64,000 nucleotides of DNA from JAKALD01 sp963817785 (GTDB lineage Bacteria; Pseudomonadota; Gammaproteobacteria; Burkholderiales; SG8-39), in the NCBI GenBank assembly GCA_963817785.1, contig CAWFPL010000008.1, positions 930,001 through 994,000 of the forward strand, given 5' to 3'. This document shows positions 18,799 through 26,688 of the stretch, piece by piece (position 1 is the stretch's first letter; each line of letters starts with the position of its first letter). Made by a program: the position numbers and the translations under genes. Below the pieces are notes generated by a model. The model saw only the letters and a program-made list of their open reading frames with translations. It did not search any database and was not told the origin of the DNA.

Positions 18799-18892
18799 TG
18801 GCGGAAGAGGTAGGAGTCGAACCTACCAGAGACGTCAGACGCCTCTCCCCGGATTTGAAGTCCGTGCGTCCCACCGGGGACGTTGCTCTTCC
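18799..18892 (-). tRNA. selC: tRNA-Sec (anticodon UCA)
   Basis: A 94-base gene including encoded CCA. On the minus strand it opens GGAAGAG and closes CTCTTCCGCCA, giving the acceptor stem. The anticodon loop is CTTCAAA (anticodon UCA) on a GGA stem flanked by CCG repeats. A long variable arm (GGAGAGGCGTCTGACGTCTC) and the T-arm GGTTCGACTCC follow. These match bacterial selenocysteine tRNA, including its extended arms. It lies at the end of the selA-selB unit and overlaps the last 58 bases of the selB frame. Confidence 0.97.
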
Positions 18893-20703
18893 TCGGAAAG
18901 CTTGCGTGCGAAGCGCAGGTCGCCCGCTCGCCGCGTGTAGCCGGCCTCGTCGAGGTACTCGAGCATCGCAATCGTCAGATTGCGGCCGAGGCCGCTGCGG
19001 TCGCGAAACTGCGCCGCCGTGAATCCGCGTTTTTTCGACTCGCGGTCCAGCGTCACCGCCAGATCCACTAATCGGTCGACCATCTCCGGCAAGAAGAAGC
19101 GGTTCGGGGCCACGCGATGCACACGCCCCGCGCGCGCCACCCGATGCAGGAATTCGGCCACCATCTTGGGCTCCATCGCGACACGCTCCGCCAACTCGTG
19201 TACTCGAGGGGGCCTGCCGCCCTCGCCCCCGAGGAGCAGCGCGCACCTTTGCCAAAGGACCTCATCCTGCGCCGAGAGTGCCGGGACGTGACTGGGCAGG
19301 CGCAGGCTCGGGCCTTCGCGCGCGAGTTGTCCGGCGCCGACCAGGGACTCGATTACCGCCGCGAGCGGAGCACCGACGTCTGCTGGCCGCGGGCCGATCG
19401 CATCAGGATACGCCGCGTGCCAGGCAGCGACGGAACTCACAAGCGCCTCGCAATGCGCCTCCCACCGTTCTCGCCGCATCATGTGGCGCACCCCGCGCAC
19501 GGCGAAGGCGACGAGTCCCTCCGCACGAAGGGGAGGAACGTGGAACGTCCTTTCAAACCACTCAACGTTCACTATTCCCTTGGTCAACAGAGCGTCGAGG
19601 GCCTGTTCGGCGGATCGGCCCACGAACAGCCCAAGCGTGGCGACGCGCTCGGGCCGCGAAGCGCCTCGTTCGGGTGGCAGCGGATCGACCACCACACCCG
19701 CGCCGACGAGTCGCCAGGAGCCCGGATCGCGCAGCAGCAGACGGTCGCCGTGCCACGCCGAAACCGCGCGCGGAAAAGCAAGCCGCGCAAAGCGCCCGAA
19801 TGGCGAGAGCCTCGCCTGCAGCATCGCGGTACCCAAGTGCACGCCGAGCGTGACGGCCCGGACGAGTGGCGCCTGGAGCCACGCCACCTCGATGTCGACG
19901 TGCCGCGACACGGGCGCAGGTGCCGAATCCGCAAGCACATCACCGCGCTGCAGCTGGCCGCGCGCGACGCCGTGCAGGGCTAGCGCGCAGCGCTGTCCAG
20001 CGGTTGTGCGAGCCGCTTCGCAACCGTTCGCGCGCAAACTGCGCACGCGCGCGCGGCGTGCCGCGGGCAGCACCTGCACCTCGTCCCCCAGCGTGACTGC
20101 GCCCGACAGGACGGTGCCCGTGGCGACGAGACCAATGCCGTCGATCACGAAGGCGCGATCCACGTTCATCCGGAAACGTGGCGCCGTGGCGTGCGGCGGC
20201 ACGCTGCCGGCGATGGCGGTGAGCCTATTACGCAGCCCATCGAGCCCGTGGCCGGTGACCGCGGACACCTGCAGAACCTCGGATCCCTCGAATCGGCCCC
20301 GGGCGAGTAGAGCACGCAATTCGACCTCTGCCTGCGCCGCGCGCTCGGGCGCCGTGCGGTCGACCTTGCTTAGCACGGCGAGCAGCCGCGGCGCACCGAG
20401 ATGCTCGAGGATGGCCACGTGCTCGCGCGTCTGCGGCATGGGTCCGTCGTCGGCAGCAACCACCAGCAGCGCGAGGTCAATACCCTGCACGCCTGCAGTC
20501 ATGTTGCGCACGAAGCGCTCGTGCCCCGGTACGTCGATGAACGCAATTGGCGCGCCGCCGGCGAGGGGCAGATAGGCGAAGCCGAGGTCGATGGACATGC
20601 CGCGGCGCTTTTCCTCCGGCAGCCGATCAGTGTCGACGCCGGTGAGCGCGCGCACGAGGGCGGTCTTGCCGTGGTCCACGTGGCCGGCCGTGGCGACGAT
20701 CAC
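18835..20703 (-). CDS. selB: Selenocysteine-specific elongation factor SelB
   Basis: A 622-residue translational GTPase. GTPase motifs are ATAGHVDHGKTALVRALTG, DVPGHERFVRNM and LSKVD. The C-terminal third is the winged-helix SECIS-binding region (AGRVHRVAPNRFFLPEMVDR, FRDRSGLGRNLTIAMLEYLD). It delivers Sec-tRNA to UGA codons marked by a SECIS hairpin. The start overlaps the selA stop (ATGA). The final roughly 20 residues (from about KLSEEEQRPRW) are translated from the tRNA-Sec gene, so the natural end either overlaps selC or has been extended by loss of an earlier stop. Confidence 0.95.
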   Translation of the reverse strand: MIVATAGHVDHGKTALVRALTGVDTDRLPEEKRRGMSIDLGFAYLPLAGGAPIAFIDVPGHERFVRNMTAGVQGIDLALLVVAADDGPMPQTREHVAILEHLGAPRLLAVLSKVDRTAPERAAQAEVELRALLARGRFEGSEVLQVSAVTGHGLDGLRNRLTAIAGSVPPHATAPRFRMNVDRAFVIDGIGLVATGTVLSGAVTLGDEVQVLPAARRARVRSLRANGCEAARTTAGQRCALALHGVARGQLQRGDVLADSAPAPVSRHVDIEVAWLQAPLVRAVTLGVHLGTAMLQARLSPFGRFARLAFPRAVSAWHGDRLLLRDPGSWRLVGAGVVVDPLPPERGASRPERVATLGLFVGRSAEQALDALLTKGIVNVEWFERTFHVPPLRAEGLVAFAVRGVRHMMRRERWEAHCEALVSSVAAWHAAYPDAIGPRPADVGAPLAAVIESLVGAGQLAREGPSLRLPSHVPALSAQDEVLWQRCALLLGGEGGRPPRVHELAERVAMEPKMVAEFLHRVARAGRVHRVAPNRFFLPEMVDRLVDLAVTLDRESKKRGFTAAQFRDRSGLGRNLTIAMLEYLDEAGYTRRAGDLRFARKLSEEEQRPRWDARTSNPGRGV

Positions 20704-22091
20704 AGCGTGCGGCCTTCGAGCTGATTAAGAAAGGCCGCCTCCTCCTCCAGGCAGCGCAGGTCGAGCCACAGCGCGTCGTTGTGAATGCGCCCGATCACAG
20801 GAATCGGCAGGGAGCGGAGCGATTGTGCAATGCGCGCGGGCTTCACCGTCGCGGAGGCAATGCGCAGCGCTGCGCTCGGCAGGCGGTCTACCGGCAACGA
20901 CCCGCTGCCGACCTGGCTCGCGCAGCCCTCGACCGTCACTTCGGCCTGCGCACCGCAGAAGCGCTGCACCCGCGGCAGGACACGCTCGGCAAGGGCCGCG
21001 ATGTCTGCGGCGGGCCGCGTCAGGACCCGAAGCGTGGGCAGTCGCTCGCGTAAGCGCTCCGGATCCAGGTACAAGCGCAGTACTGCCTGCAATGAGGCGA
21101 TGCGGCCCTTGTCCAGTCGCAATGCGCGCTTCATCGGGTTGTTGCGTAGCCTTTCCACGAGCTCGCGCCGGCCGACGACCAGCCCTGCCTGCGGACCGCC
21201 GAGCAGCTTGTCACCGCTGAACGTGACGAGGTCGGCCCCCGCCGCAAGCGCGCGCATGGGCGTCGGCTCGGCGGGCAGACCCCAGCGCTCGAGCTGTGCG
21301 AGGGCGCCGCTGCCCAGGTCGACGATGAACGGTAAACCGTGGGCGTGCGCAAGGCGCGCCAGCTCGGCTTGCGGCGGGGCGGCGGTGAAGCCCACCAGCG
21401 CATAGTTGCTCGGGTGAACCTTCAATATGGCCGCCGTATCAGGGCCGATTACCCTCTGGTAGTCGACGAGGTGCGTGCGGTTCGTGGTCCCCACCTCGCG
21501 CAGGCGGCAGCCCGCCGCCTCGATGATTTCCGGGAGGCGGAACGAGCCACCGATCTCCACGAGCTCGCCGCGCGACACCGGCACTTCGCGCCCTGCGGCG
21601 AGCGCATTGAGCGCGAGCAGCACAGCGGCCGCATTGTTGTTTACGGCGGTGGCCGCCTCTGCGCCCGTAATGCGGCAAACGAGCATCTCGAGGTGTGAGT
21701 CGCGCTCCCCACGTTCGCCCGCCTCGAGGTCGTATTCGAGGTTCAAGGGCTCGGCGAGAGCCGCGCCACAGGCCTCGATCGCCTCGCGCGGCAGGAGCGC
21801 GCGCCCGAGGTTGGTGTGCAGCACTGTGCCGGTGAGGTTGAACACGCGGCGTAGCGTAGGCCGCGCAGCCGCCTCGAGCCGGCATAGCAGCGCATGCACG
21901 ACGCCGTCATAGGACAACGCGCCCGCGGCGCCCGCCTTCAGCGCCGCCCGGTGCTCCGCAAGCAGCGCGCGCAGTTCGGCCACAACCACTTCGCGCGCAC
22001 AGGTGGCGATGGGCACAGCGAGGCGTGGGTCCCGTAGGATCCGGTCGACCGAGGGGATAGTGGCGAGCGGCATGGCAATCATCGTACCCAC
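20700..22091 (-). CDS. selA: L-seryl-tRNA(Sec) selenium transferase SelA
   Basis: A 463-residue PLP enzyme converting Ser-tRNA(Sec) to Sec-tRNA(Sec). Landmarks are VFNLTGTVLHTNLGRALLP, VNNNAAAVLLALNALA, REVGTTNRTHL, and SGDKLLGGPQAGLVVGRRE with the PLP lysine. The listed start is a GTG at 22091; in-frame ATGs at 22082 and 22073 are also possible and no ribosome site clearly decides. It leads a leftward selA-selB-selC unit. No selD (selenophosphate synthetase) is in the window. Confidence 0.95.
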   Translation of the reverse strand: MGTMIAMPLATIPSVDRILRDPRLAVPIATCAREVVVAELRALLAEHRAALKAGAAGALSYDGVVHALLCRLEAAARPTLRRVFNLTGTVLHTNLGRALLPREAIEACGAALAEPLNLEYDLEAGERGERDSHLEMLVCRITGAEAATAVNNNAAAVLLALNALAAGREVPVSRGELVEIGGSFRLPEIIEAAGCRLREVGTTNRTHLVDYQRVIGPDTAAILKVHPSNYALVGFTAAPPQAELARLAHAHGLPFIVDLGSGALAQLERWGLPAEPTPMRALAAGADLVTFSGDKLLGGPQAGLVVGRRELVERLRNNPMKRALRLDKGRIASLQAVLRLYLDPERLRERLPTLRVLTRPAADIAALAERVLPRVQRFCGAQAEVTVEGCASQVGSGSLPVDRLPSAALRIASATVKPARIAQSLRSLPIPVIGRIHNDALWLDLRCLEEEAAFLNQLEGRTL

Positions 22092-22098
22092 GCTGAGG

Positions 22099-22112
22099 TA
22101 TTCTTAGAAATA
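22099..22112. promoter_or_regulatory. Near-palindrome between selA and LysR gene
   Basis: TATTCTTAGAAATA is an AT-rich, nearly self-complementary site in the 57-base gap between divergent selA and the LysR gene. The place and form suit a LysR-type binding site (T-N11-A like) that could control both directions. This is inference. Confidence 0.35.
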
Positions 22113-22148
22113 CGTTCAGGCTCTGGGGCCATACTGGGATGGAATATC

Positions 22149-23072
22149 ATGGAACTGCGCCAGCTGCGCTACTTTGTGCGTATCGTCGACTTGGGAAGCC
22201 TCTCCAAGGCGGCAGCCGACCTCTATGTCGCTCAGCCCGCGCTCTCCAAGCAGATGGCGGCGTTGGAGGGTGAGCTGAGGACCGCGCTGCTCGTCCGCAG
22301 CCCGCGCGGCGTTACCGCGACCGAGGCCGGGCACACCTTCTACCGGCAGGCGCAGTCGGTGCTGCGGCAGATGGCGCGCATCCCGGACGAGGTCCGCTCA
22401 GCCGAGGCCAGCCCCACTGGCGTGGTCGCGATTGGCATGCCGTTTAGCGCCTCCAATATCTTAGCGCCCGCCCTAGTCAAGGCGGTGGGCGAGCGTCTAC
22501 CTGGCATTCGGCTGGCCATCACGCAGCAAGGTAGTGGTCAGCTCGAAGGTCTGCTCGCCGGAGGCCGGCTCGACCTGGGCCTGCTCTACGAACGCGCGCG
22601 ACCCTCGCCGCAAATCGAGGAGCAGCGACTCCTGACGGAGGAGCTGTACCTTGTCACGCGCGCGCCTGGCAGTAAGGCAAGCGCTACGCTCGCGGAAGCG
22701 GCCCGCCAGCGCCTCATTCTGCCAGGGCCCTTCAATTCGACCCGCCAAGTCGTCGAAAGGGCCTTTATCAAGGCGGGCCTCGAACTGGGGCTCGCGGCCG
22801 AGGTGGATGTGCCCTGGTCGAGCGCCGCGATGGTCGCGGCTGGGCTGGGCGCCACGATCGTGTCGCGTTCAGCGCTGTACCCGGAGAGGCCCGGAAGTGG
22901 CCTCAGCGTCAGGCGGATCGTACGCCCGGCGCTCACCCGCGCGCTGAATCTATGCAACGTCCGCGGCGAAACACCGGCGCACACGGTGGCGCTGGTGTCG
23001 CACACCGTGCGGCAGGTCGCACACGACCTCATCGAGCGCGGCGCCTGGCGCGGGGCGGCCAGCCATACCTAG
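22149..23072 (+). CDS. LysR-type transcription regulator
   Basis: A 307-residue regulator. Its N-terminal helix-turn-helix is MELRQLRYFVRIVDLGSLSK followed by AAADLYVAQPALSKQMAALE. The rest is the periplasmic-binding-like effector domain, and its end resembles the Nac/CynR/TcuR-like subgroup. It is divergent from selA and upstream in the same direction as the UGSC selenoprotein operon. It is a candidate to couple selenocysteine machinery to selenoprotein demand. Confidence 0.92.
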   Translation: MELRQLRYFVRIVDLGSLSKAAADLYVAQPALSKQMAALEGELRTALLVRSPRGVTATEAGHTFYRQAQSVLRQMARIPDEVRSAEASPTGVVAIGMPFSASNILAPALVKAVGERLPGIRLAITQQGSGQLEGLLAGGRLDLGLLYERARPSPQIEEQRLLTEELYLVTRAPGSKASATLAEAARQRLILPGPFNSTRQVVERAFIKAGLELGLAAEVDVPWSSAAMVAAGLGATIVSRSALYPERPGSGLSVRRIVRPALTRALNLCNVRGETPAHTVALVSHTVRQVAHDLIERGAWRGAASHT

Positions 23073-23150
23073 TGGTTATACCGGTAGCGCCAACTCGTAT
23101 TTCCCAGGAATGGCCAGCCCGCCTACCATCGAACCGAACGAGGATTCGTC

Positions 23151-24272
23151 ATGTCCGCTCAACTCGCCCCCGCTTCTACGCCAGCCGGCCCGGTGCCAGA
23201 AGGCACCGACCTAGTCGAGTGGTACTACGAGCAGGGCTTCTCCGACGGCCTGCCAGTAGTGCCGCCTACGCCCGCCAAGCTGGCGGCGATGCTTGAGGCG
23301 CTCGGCGGCGATCCCGGAAAGCTCGAGGCGCGCGTTCCGCCGCGCTGGGGCGGACTCACGCGCGAAGTGCTGGCGATAAACATGGTGCTGGCGGGCTGCA
23401 AGCCGGAATACGCCCCAGTCGTACGCGCAGCGATACTGGCGCTGTGCGAAACCGCATTCAACCTGAACGGAGTGCAGGCCACTACGCACATGGCTTCGCC
23501 GCTGCTCGTGGTAAACGGGCCAATCGCGCGCAAGATCGGAATGAACGCCGGGTGCAATGCGTTCGGCTCGGGCAACCGCGCCAACGCCACTATCGGCCGT
23601 GCGATCCGGCTCATCCTTCTCAACGTGGGCGGCGGCTGGCCTGGCGATCTGGACAAAAGTACCCTGGGCCATCCCGGCAAGTACACCTACGCGGTCGCCG
23701 AGAACGAGGCGTTGGGACTCCTTGCCCCCTACCATGTCGAGAAGGGTTTCAAGGCCGAGGATTCCACCGTGTTCCTGATGGCCGCGGAGCCGCCGCACAG
23801 CGTTACCAACCATGTTGCCAACGACCCGCAGGGCATCCTCGATTCTATCTGCTCGGCGATGAGCACGTTCGCGCACAACAATGCGGTGTCGAGCGGCCAT
23901 TGCGCGGTGGTGCTCGGGCCCGAGCACGCGGCAACGATCGCGAAGCATGGCTGGAAGCGCCACGACGTAAAGAACTACCTGTGGACGAACTCGGGCAACA
24001 AGTTCGGTCAACTCGCCTTCAACCACCGCTACGGCAAGGTCTACAACCGCAGCCTCCCGGTGTGGTACAAGAGGGAGCTTGACTCGCACATTCCGATCGT
24101 GCCGAGCGCGGAGAACATCCACCTATTCGTCATCGGCGGCGAGGCCGGGCGCTTTTCCGCCTTCATCCCTGGTTGGGGCCACATGACCTCGCCCGTGCTG
24201 CGCGAGATCGAAGGCAACGCCAGGCCGTTGCAGGGCGGCCCGCGCTGTGTCGACGGTACCTGCTATCTCTGA
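23151..24272 (+). CDS. Conserved protein of unknown function, partner of the UGSC selenoprotein
   Basis: A 373-residue soluble protein that I do not assign to a named family. Recognisable features are LVEWYYEQGFSDGLPVVPPT near the start, CKPEYAPVVRAAILALCE, NAGCNAFGSGNRANATIGRA, LGHPGKYTYAVAENEALG, and a C-terminal CVDGTCYL with two cysteines. There is no signal peptide and no clear transmembrane helix. It ends 16 bases before the selenoprotein start, so the two are almost certainly cotranscribed. The paired C-terminal cysteines and the selenoprotein neighbour suggest a redox partnership, which is inference. Confidence 0.75.
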   Translation: MSAQLAPASTPAGPVPEGTDLVEWYYEQGFSDGLPVVPPTPAKLAAMLEALGGDPGKLEARVPPRWGGLTREVLAINMVLAGCKPEYAPVVRAAILALCETAFNLNGVQATTHMASPLLVVNGPIARKIGMNAGCNAFGSGNRANATIGRAIRLILLNVGGGWPGDLDKSTLGHPGKYTYAVAENEALGLLAPYHVEKGFKAEDSTVFLMAAEPPHSVTNHVANDPQGILDSICSAMSTFAHNNAVSSGHCAVVLGPEHAATIAKHGWKRHDVKNYLWTNSGNKFGQLAFNHRYGKVYNRSLPVWYKRELDSHIPIVPSAENIHLFVIGGEAGRFSAFIPGWGHMTSPVLREIEGNARPLQGGPRCVDGTCYL

Positions 24273-24288
24273 CAAAGGAGGCGTCCTA

Positions 24289-24828
24289 ATGCAACCTGTA
24301 TATGACCCGCGCGGCGTGGTCGGGGCTGAGAAGAAGGCCACCGCGGCGCGCATCAAGGCGCTCGACGGACTGCGCCTGGGCATTCTCGACAACACCAAAT
24401 GGAATGCCAACAAGCTCCTTCGCGAACTGCGGGATCAGCTGCAGACCGGACACCCGCTCGCCGAGGTCCACTATTACCGCAAGGAGAGCTTTTCGCGGTT
24501 CGCCGCCCCCGAGCTTATCGAGCAAATCCGCGCTGAGAACGACATCGTCGTCACCGCCATCGGCGACTGAGGCTCGTGCACGTCGTGCTGTATGCATGAC
24601 GGCATCAGTCTGGAGTCGCTGGGCGTACCGACCGCGGTGATCGTGACGACGGTGTTCCTGCACGAAGCGCGCGTGCAGCGTGAGGCGCTCGGGATGACCG
24701 GCATCGTACCGGTGGTGATCGAGCACCCGCTCTCGTCGCTGTCGGATGAGGAGATCCGCGGCCGCGCGGCACAGGCGCTCGCCCAGGTGATCGGCGTGTT
24801 GCAGGGCACCCAGCCCGATCCCTTATGA
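24289..24828 (+). CDS. UGSC-family selenoprotein (in-frame UGA read as selenocysteine)
   Basis: An ATG at 24289 follows an AAAGGAGG ribosome site. The frame reads through a TGA at 24568-24570 (codon 94) and continues in frame to TGA 24826-24828, giving 179 residues. Around the UGA the protein reads VVTAIGD-U-GSCTSCCMHDG, the U-G-S-C motif of UGSC-containing selenoproteins; the following SLESLGVPTAVIVTTVFLHEA fits one continuous alpha/beta fold. A SECIS-like hairpin follows the UGA. The selABC genes are next door. Ordinary annotation would split this gene into a 93-residue and a 78-residue fragment. The biochemical role is not established; a thiol/selenol redox or CoA-linked reaction is plausible from its neighbours. 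Confidence 0.9.
24577..24604 (+). promoter_or_regulatory. Bacterial SECIS element
   Basis: CGTCGTGC (24581-24588) pairs with GCATGACG (24594-24601), with one G-U pair, closing the five-base loop TGTAT. After a bulged A at 24580 three more pairs form (TGC 24577-24579 with GCA 24602-24604). The loop begins 18 bases after the UGA and has G in its second position. Both features agree with described bacterial SECIS rules. It lies inside the coding frame, as expected. Confidence 0.85.
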
Positions 24829-26054
24829 GCGGCGTGCTCGAGGGCCTCATGGTCCTCGACCTTACGCGCTTCCTCTCGGGCCCCCACTGCACCCTGCTGC
24901 TTGCGGGCCTGGGTGCGGAGGTGATCAAGATCGACGAGCCAGCGCGGGGCGACCCGGCGGCGCTCGCACCCCCTTTCGCGGGTCCCGCGGGCGCCTCCCT
25001 TGAGCGCGCCTCGCCCGGCGACTACGGCATCGCCTATCTCAAGCGCGCGCGCGGCAAGCAGTCCGCCATGCTCAATCTCAAGGACCCGCGCGGATGCGAA
25101 CTCTTCGTGCGCCTTGCCGAACGCGCGGACGTCGTGGTGGAGAACTTCCGACCAGGGGTGGCCGAACGTCTCGGCATCGGTTACGAAGTGCTCGCAGCGC
25201 GCAACCCGCGCCTCGTCTATTGCGCGCTCTCCGGCTACGGCGCCACAGGGCCTGATAAGGACTTGAAGGCGTACGACCTGATGGCGCAGGCCGCGGCCGG
25301 GCTTATGAGCATCACCGGCGCCCCCGAGGGGCTACCGATGAAGACCGGCGGCGCGCTTTCCGACATGATCGCCGGCTCGTACGCCGCGCTTGGCATCGTG
25401 GCGGCGCTCCACGCCCGGGACCGGACTGGGTTCGGGCAAGCGATCGACGTGTCAATGCTGGATTGCCTGTTCTCGATGATGATGGACGAGCCACTCGACT
25501 GCTACGAGAAGCTCGGGCTGGCTGCGCGCCAGGGCAACCGCATCATGCGCTTCTCGCCGTTCAACGCCTTTCGCGCGCGCGACGGCTGGGTGACGGTCGG
25601 CGCGGCCACGCAAGACGAGTGGAATGCGTTGCTCGAAGCCATCGACCGCAATGACCTGCGCGCCCACGCGGGGTTCAGCCGGGTCGAGTGGCGCATCGCG
25701 CACAACGAGGATGTCGATCGTATTGTCGGCGAATGGACCGCGCATCTCACCGTGCGAGAGGTGATCGACCGTCTGCGCCGCGCAGACGTGCCTTGCGCTG
25801 CCGTGCGGACGCCGCAGGAAGCAATTGCGTGCGCACAGCTGAAGATGCGGGGCATGGTGCAAGAGTTGCGCCGCCCTGACGGGAGCGGCACAGGCGTCGC
25901 GGCGGCGGACATACCACTCAAGTTCAGCCGTTCTGCTGCATCGCACGATCGACCTGCACCGGTGCCGGGCGCGCAGACCGCGGCCGTGCTGGAAAGGTTT
26001 CTAGGCCTTTCCGCGGGCGAGATCGCCCATTTCCAAGCGCAAGGAATCGTCTAG
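24825..26054 (+). CDS. CaiB/BaiF family CoA-transferase (third intact copy)
   Basis: A 409-residue class III CoA-transferase with LEGLMVLDLTRFLSGPHCTLLLA, GLGAEVIKIDEPARGD, KRARGKQSAMLNLKDPRG and the KAYDLMAQAAAGLMSITGAPEG active-site region. It begins at an ATG overlapping the selenoprotein stop (ATGA at 24825-24828), so its translation is coupled to completion of the selenoprotein. It presumably activates a carboxylic acid used or produced by the selenoprotein and its partner. The substrate is unknown. Confidence 0.92.
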   Translation: MSGVLEGLMVLDLTRFLSGPHCTLLLAGLGAEVIKIDEPARGDPAALAPPFAGPAGASLERASPGDYGIAYLKRARGKQSAMLNLKDPRGCELFVRLAERADVVVENFRPGVAERLGIGYEVLAARNPRLVYCALSGYGATGPDKDLKAYDLMAQAAAGLMSITGAPEGLPMKTGGALSDMIAGSYAALGIVAALHARDRTGFGQAIDVSMLDCLFSMMMDEPLDCYEKLGLAARQGNRIMRFSPFNAFRARDGWVTVGAATQDEWNALLEAIDRNDLRAHAGFSRVEWRIAHNEDVDRIVGEWTAHLTVREVIDRLRRADVPCAAVRTPQEAIACAQLKMRGMVQELRRPDGSGTGVAAADIPLKFSRSAASHDRPAPVPGAQTAAVLERFLGLSAGEIAHFQAQGIV

Positions 26055-26221
26055 CGACCATCGCTGGTAGGGATGGAACGTGCACGCCGCCATCGTTCCT
26101 CACAGGCCATAGCTTGGATCCGCCTGTTGAATTCCGAAACGCTTTGACCCGCATTTTCGTCTCGTGTTGACGCGGGTGAAGTCTCGAAGCCTGTGCGAAA
26201 TCAGACGGCCCCGTGACTGGC

Positions 26222-26487
26222 GTCGTGGGCAGCGACGGAACCACGATTGACGAGCAGCGCGCCGCGCTCGCCCAGATCGTAGAGTGGAGCGGATCGAGTT
26301 CGACCCGGCGACAGGCGAAGGCCGGGTGATTTACCGGCTCCCGCTCGGTGCCGGGGCCCGGTTCAACATGCGGAAAGCCGCTCGGGAGCTAGGGCTCTCC
26401 GCGAGCGAGGTATGGATGGCGTCCCCACGGGGATCTGAGCTTTGCGCTTCAGAGACGCTGAGCTGGGAGTATCGAGCAGCGGCTTGA
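26222..26487 (+). pseudogene. Remnant of a serine recombinase C-terminus
   Basis: One frame gives DGTTIDEQRAALAQIVE and, after a small frameshift near 26282, the next frame gives VERIEFDPATGEGRVIYRLP. This resembles the tail of large serine recombinases. The second frame then runs directly into a tRNA-Glu 3' sequence (reading MASPRG), as the intact recombinase at 56301 does. The upstream bulk of the gene is missing. It marks an older island insertion at the same target. Confidence 0.55.
26416..26434. repeat. tRNA-Glu 3'-end duplicate (att-like), left copy
   Basis: Nineteen bases, ATGGCGTCCCCACGGGGAT, are identical to 57993-58011 at the 3' end of tRNA-Glu and in the same orientation. A 16-base core is also found at 38818. 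It sits at the tail of a recombinase remnant, as expected for an attachment site. Confidence 0.7.
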
Positions 26488-26563
26488 CGCGCTGAGCGCG
26501 TTTCCAGCGTTCTCAAGCTAGGGGGGTAGCAGCTCGCGCGGCTGCGCGTAGCAAGACGCAGCC

Positions 26564-26583
26564 TGACCGTGATTTCGAGCTGT
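26564..26583. repeat. Noncoding repeat flanking IS630, left copy
   Basis: CTGACCGTGATTTCGAGCTG recurs exactly at 27908-27927, on the other side of the IS630 element. It is embedded in a longer, diverged GC-rich repeat (roughly 60 bases). The intervening stretch from 26488 also has repeated GCGCTGAGCG and CTAGGGGGG blocks and no gene. Confidence 0.6.
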
Positions 26584-26688
26584 CTTGGGGTGCTGGCAGC
26601 GCGCGCTAGGGGGGCATGATCCCTGAGCTGTTTCATCGCTCGCTGAGCGTTTCTAGCGCGTTCCAGATAGGGGGGAAACAGAGGTCTA

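Noticed and set aside
24289..24570. Reading the gene at 24289 as a complete 93-residue protein ending at UGA
   Set aside because: The frame continues with family-like sequence, a SECIS hairpin follows, and the downstream ATGA coupling only makes sense with read-through.
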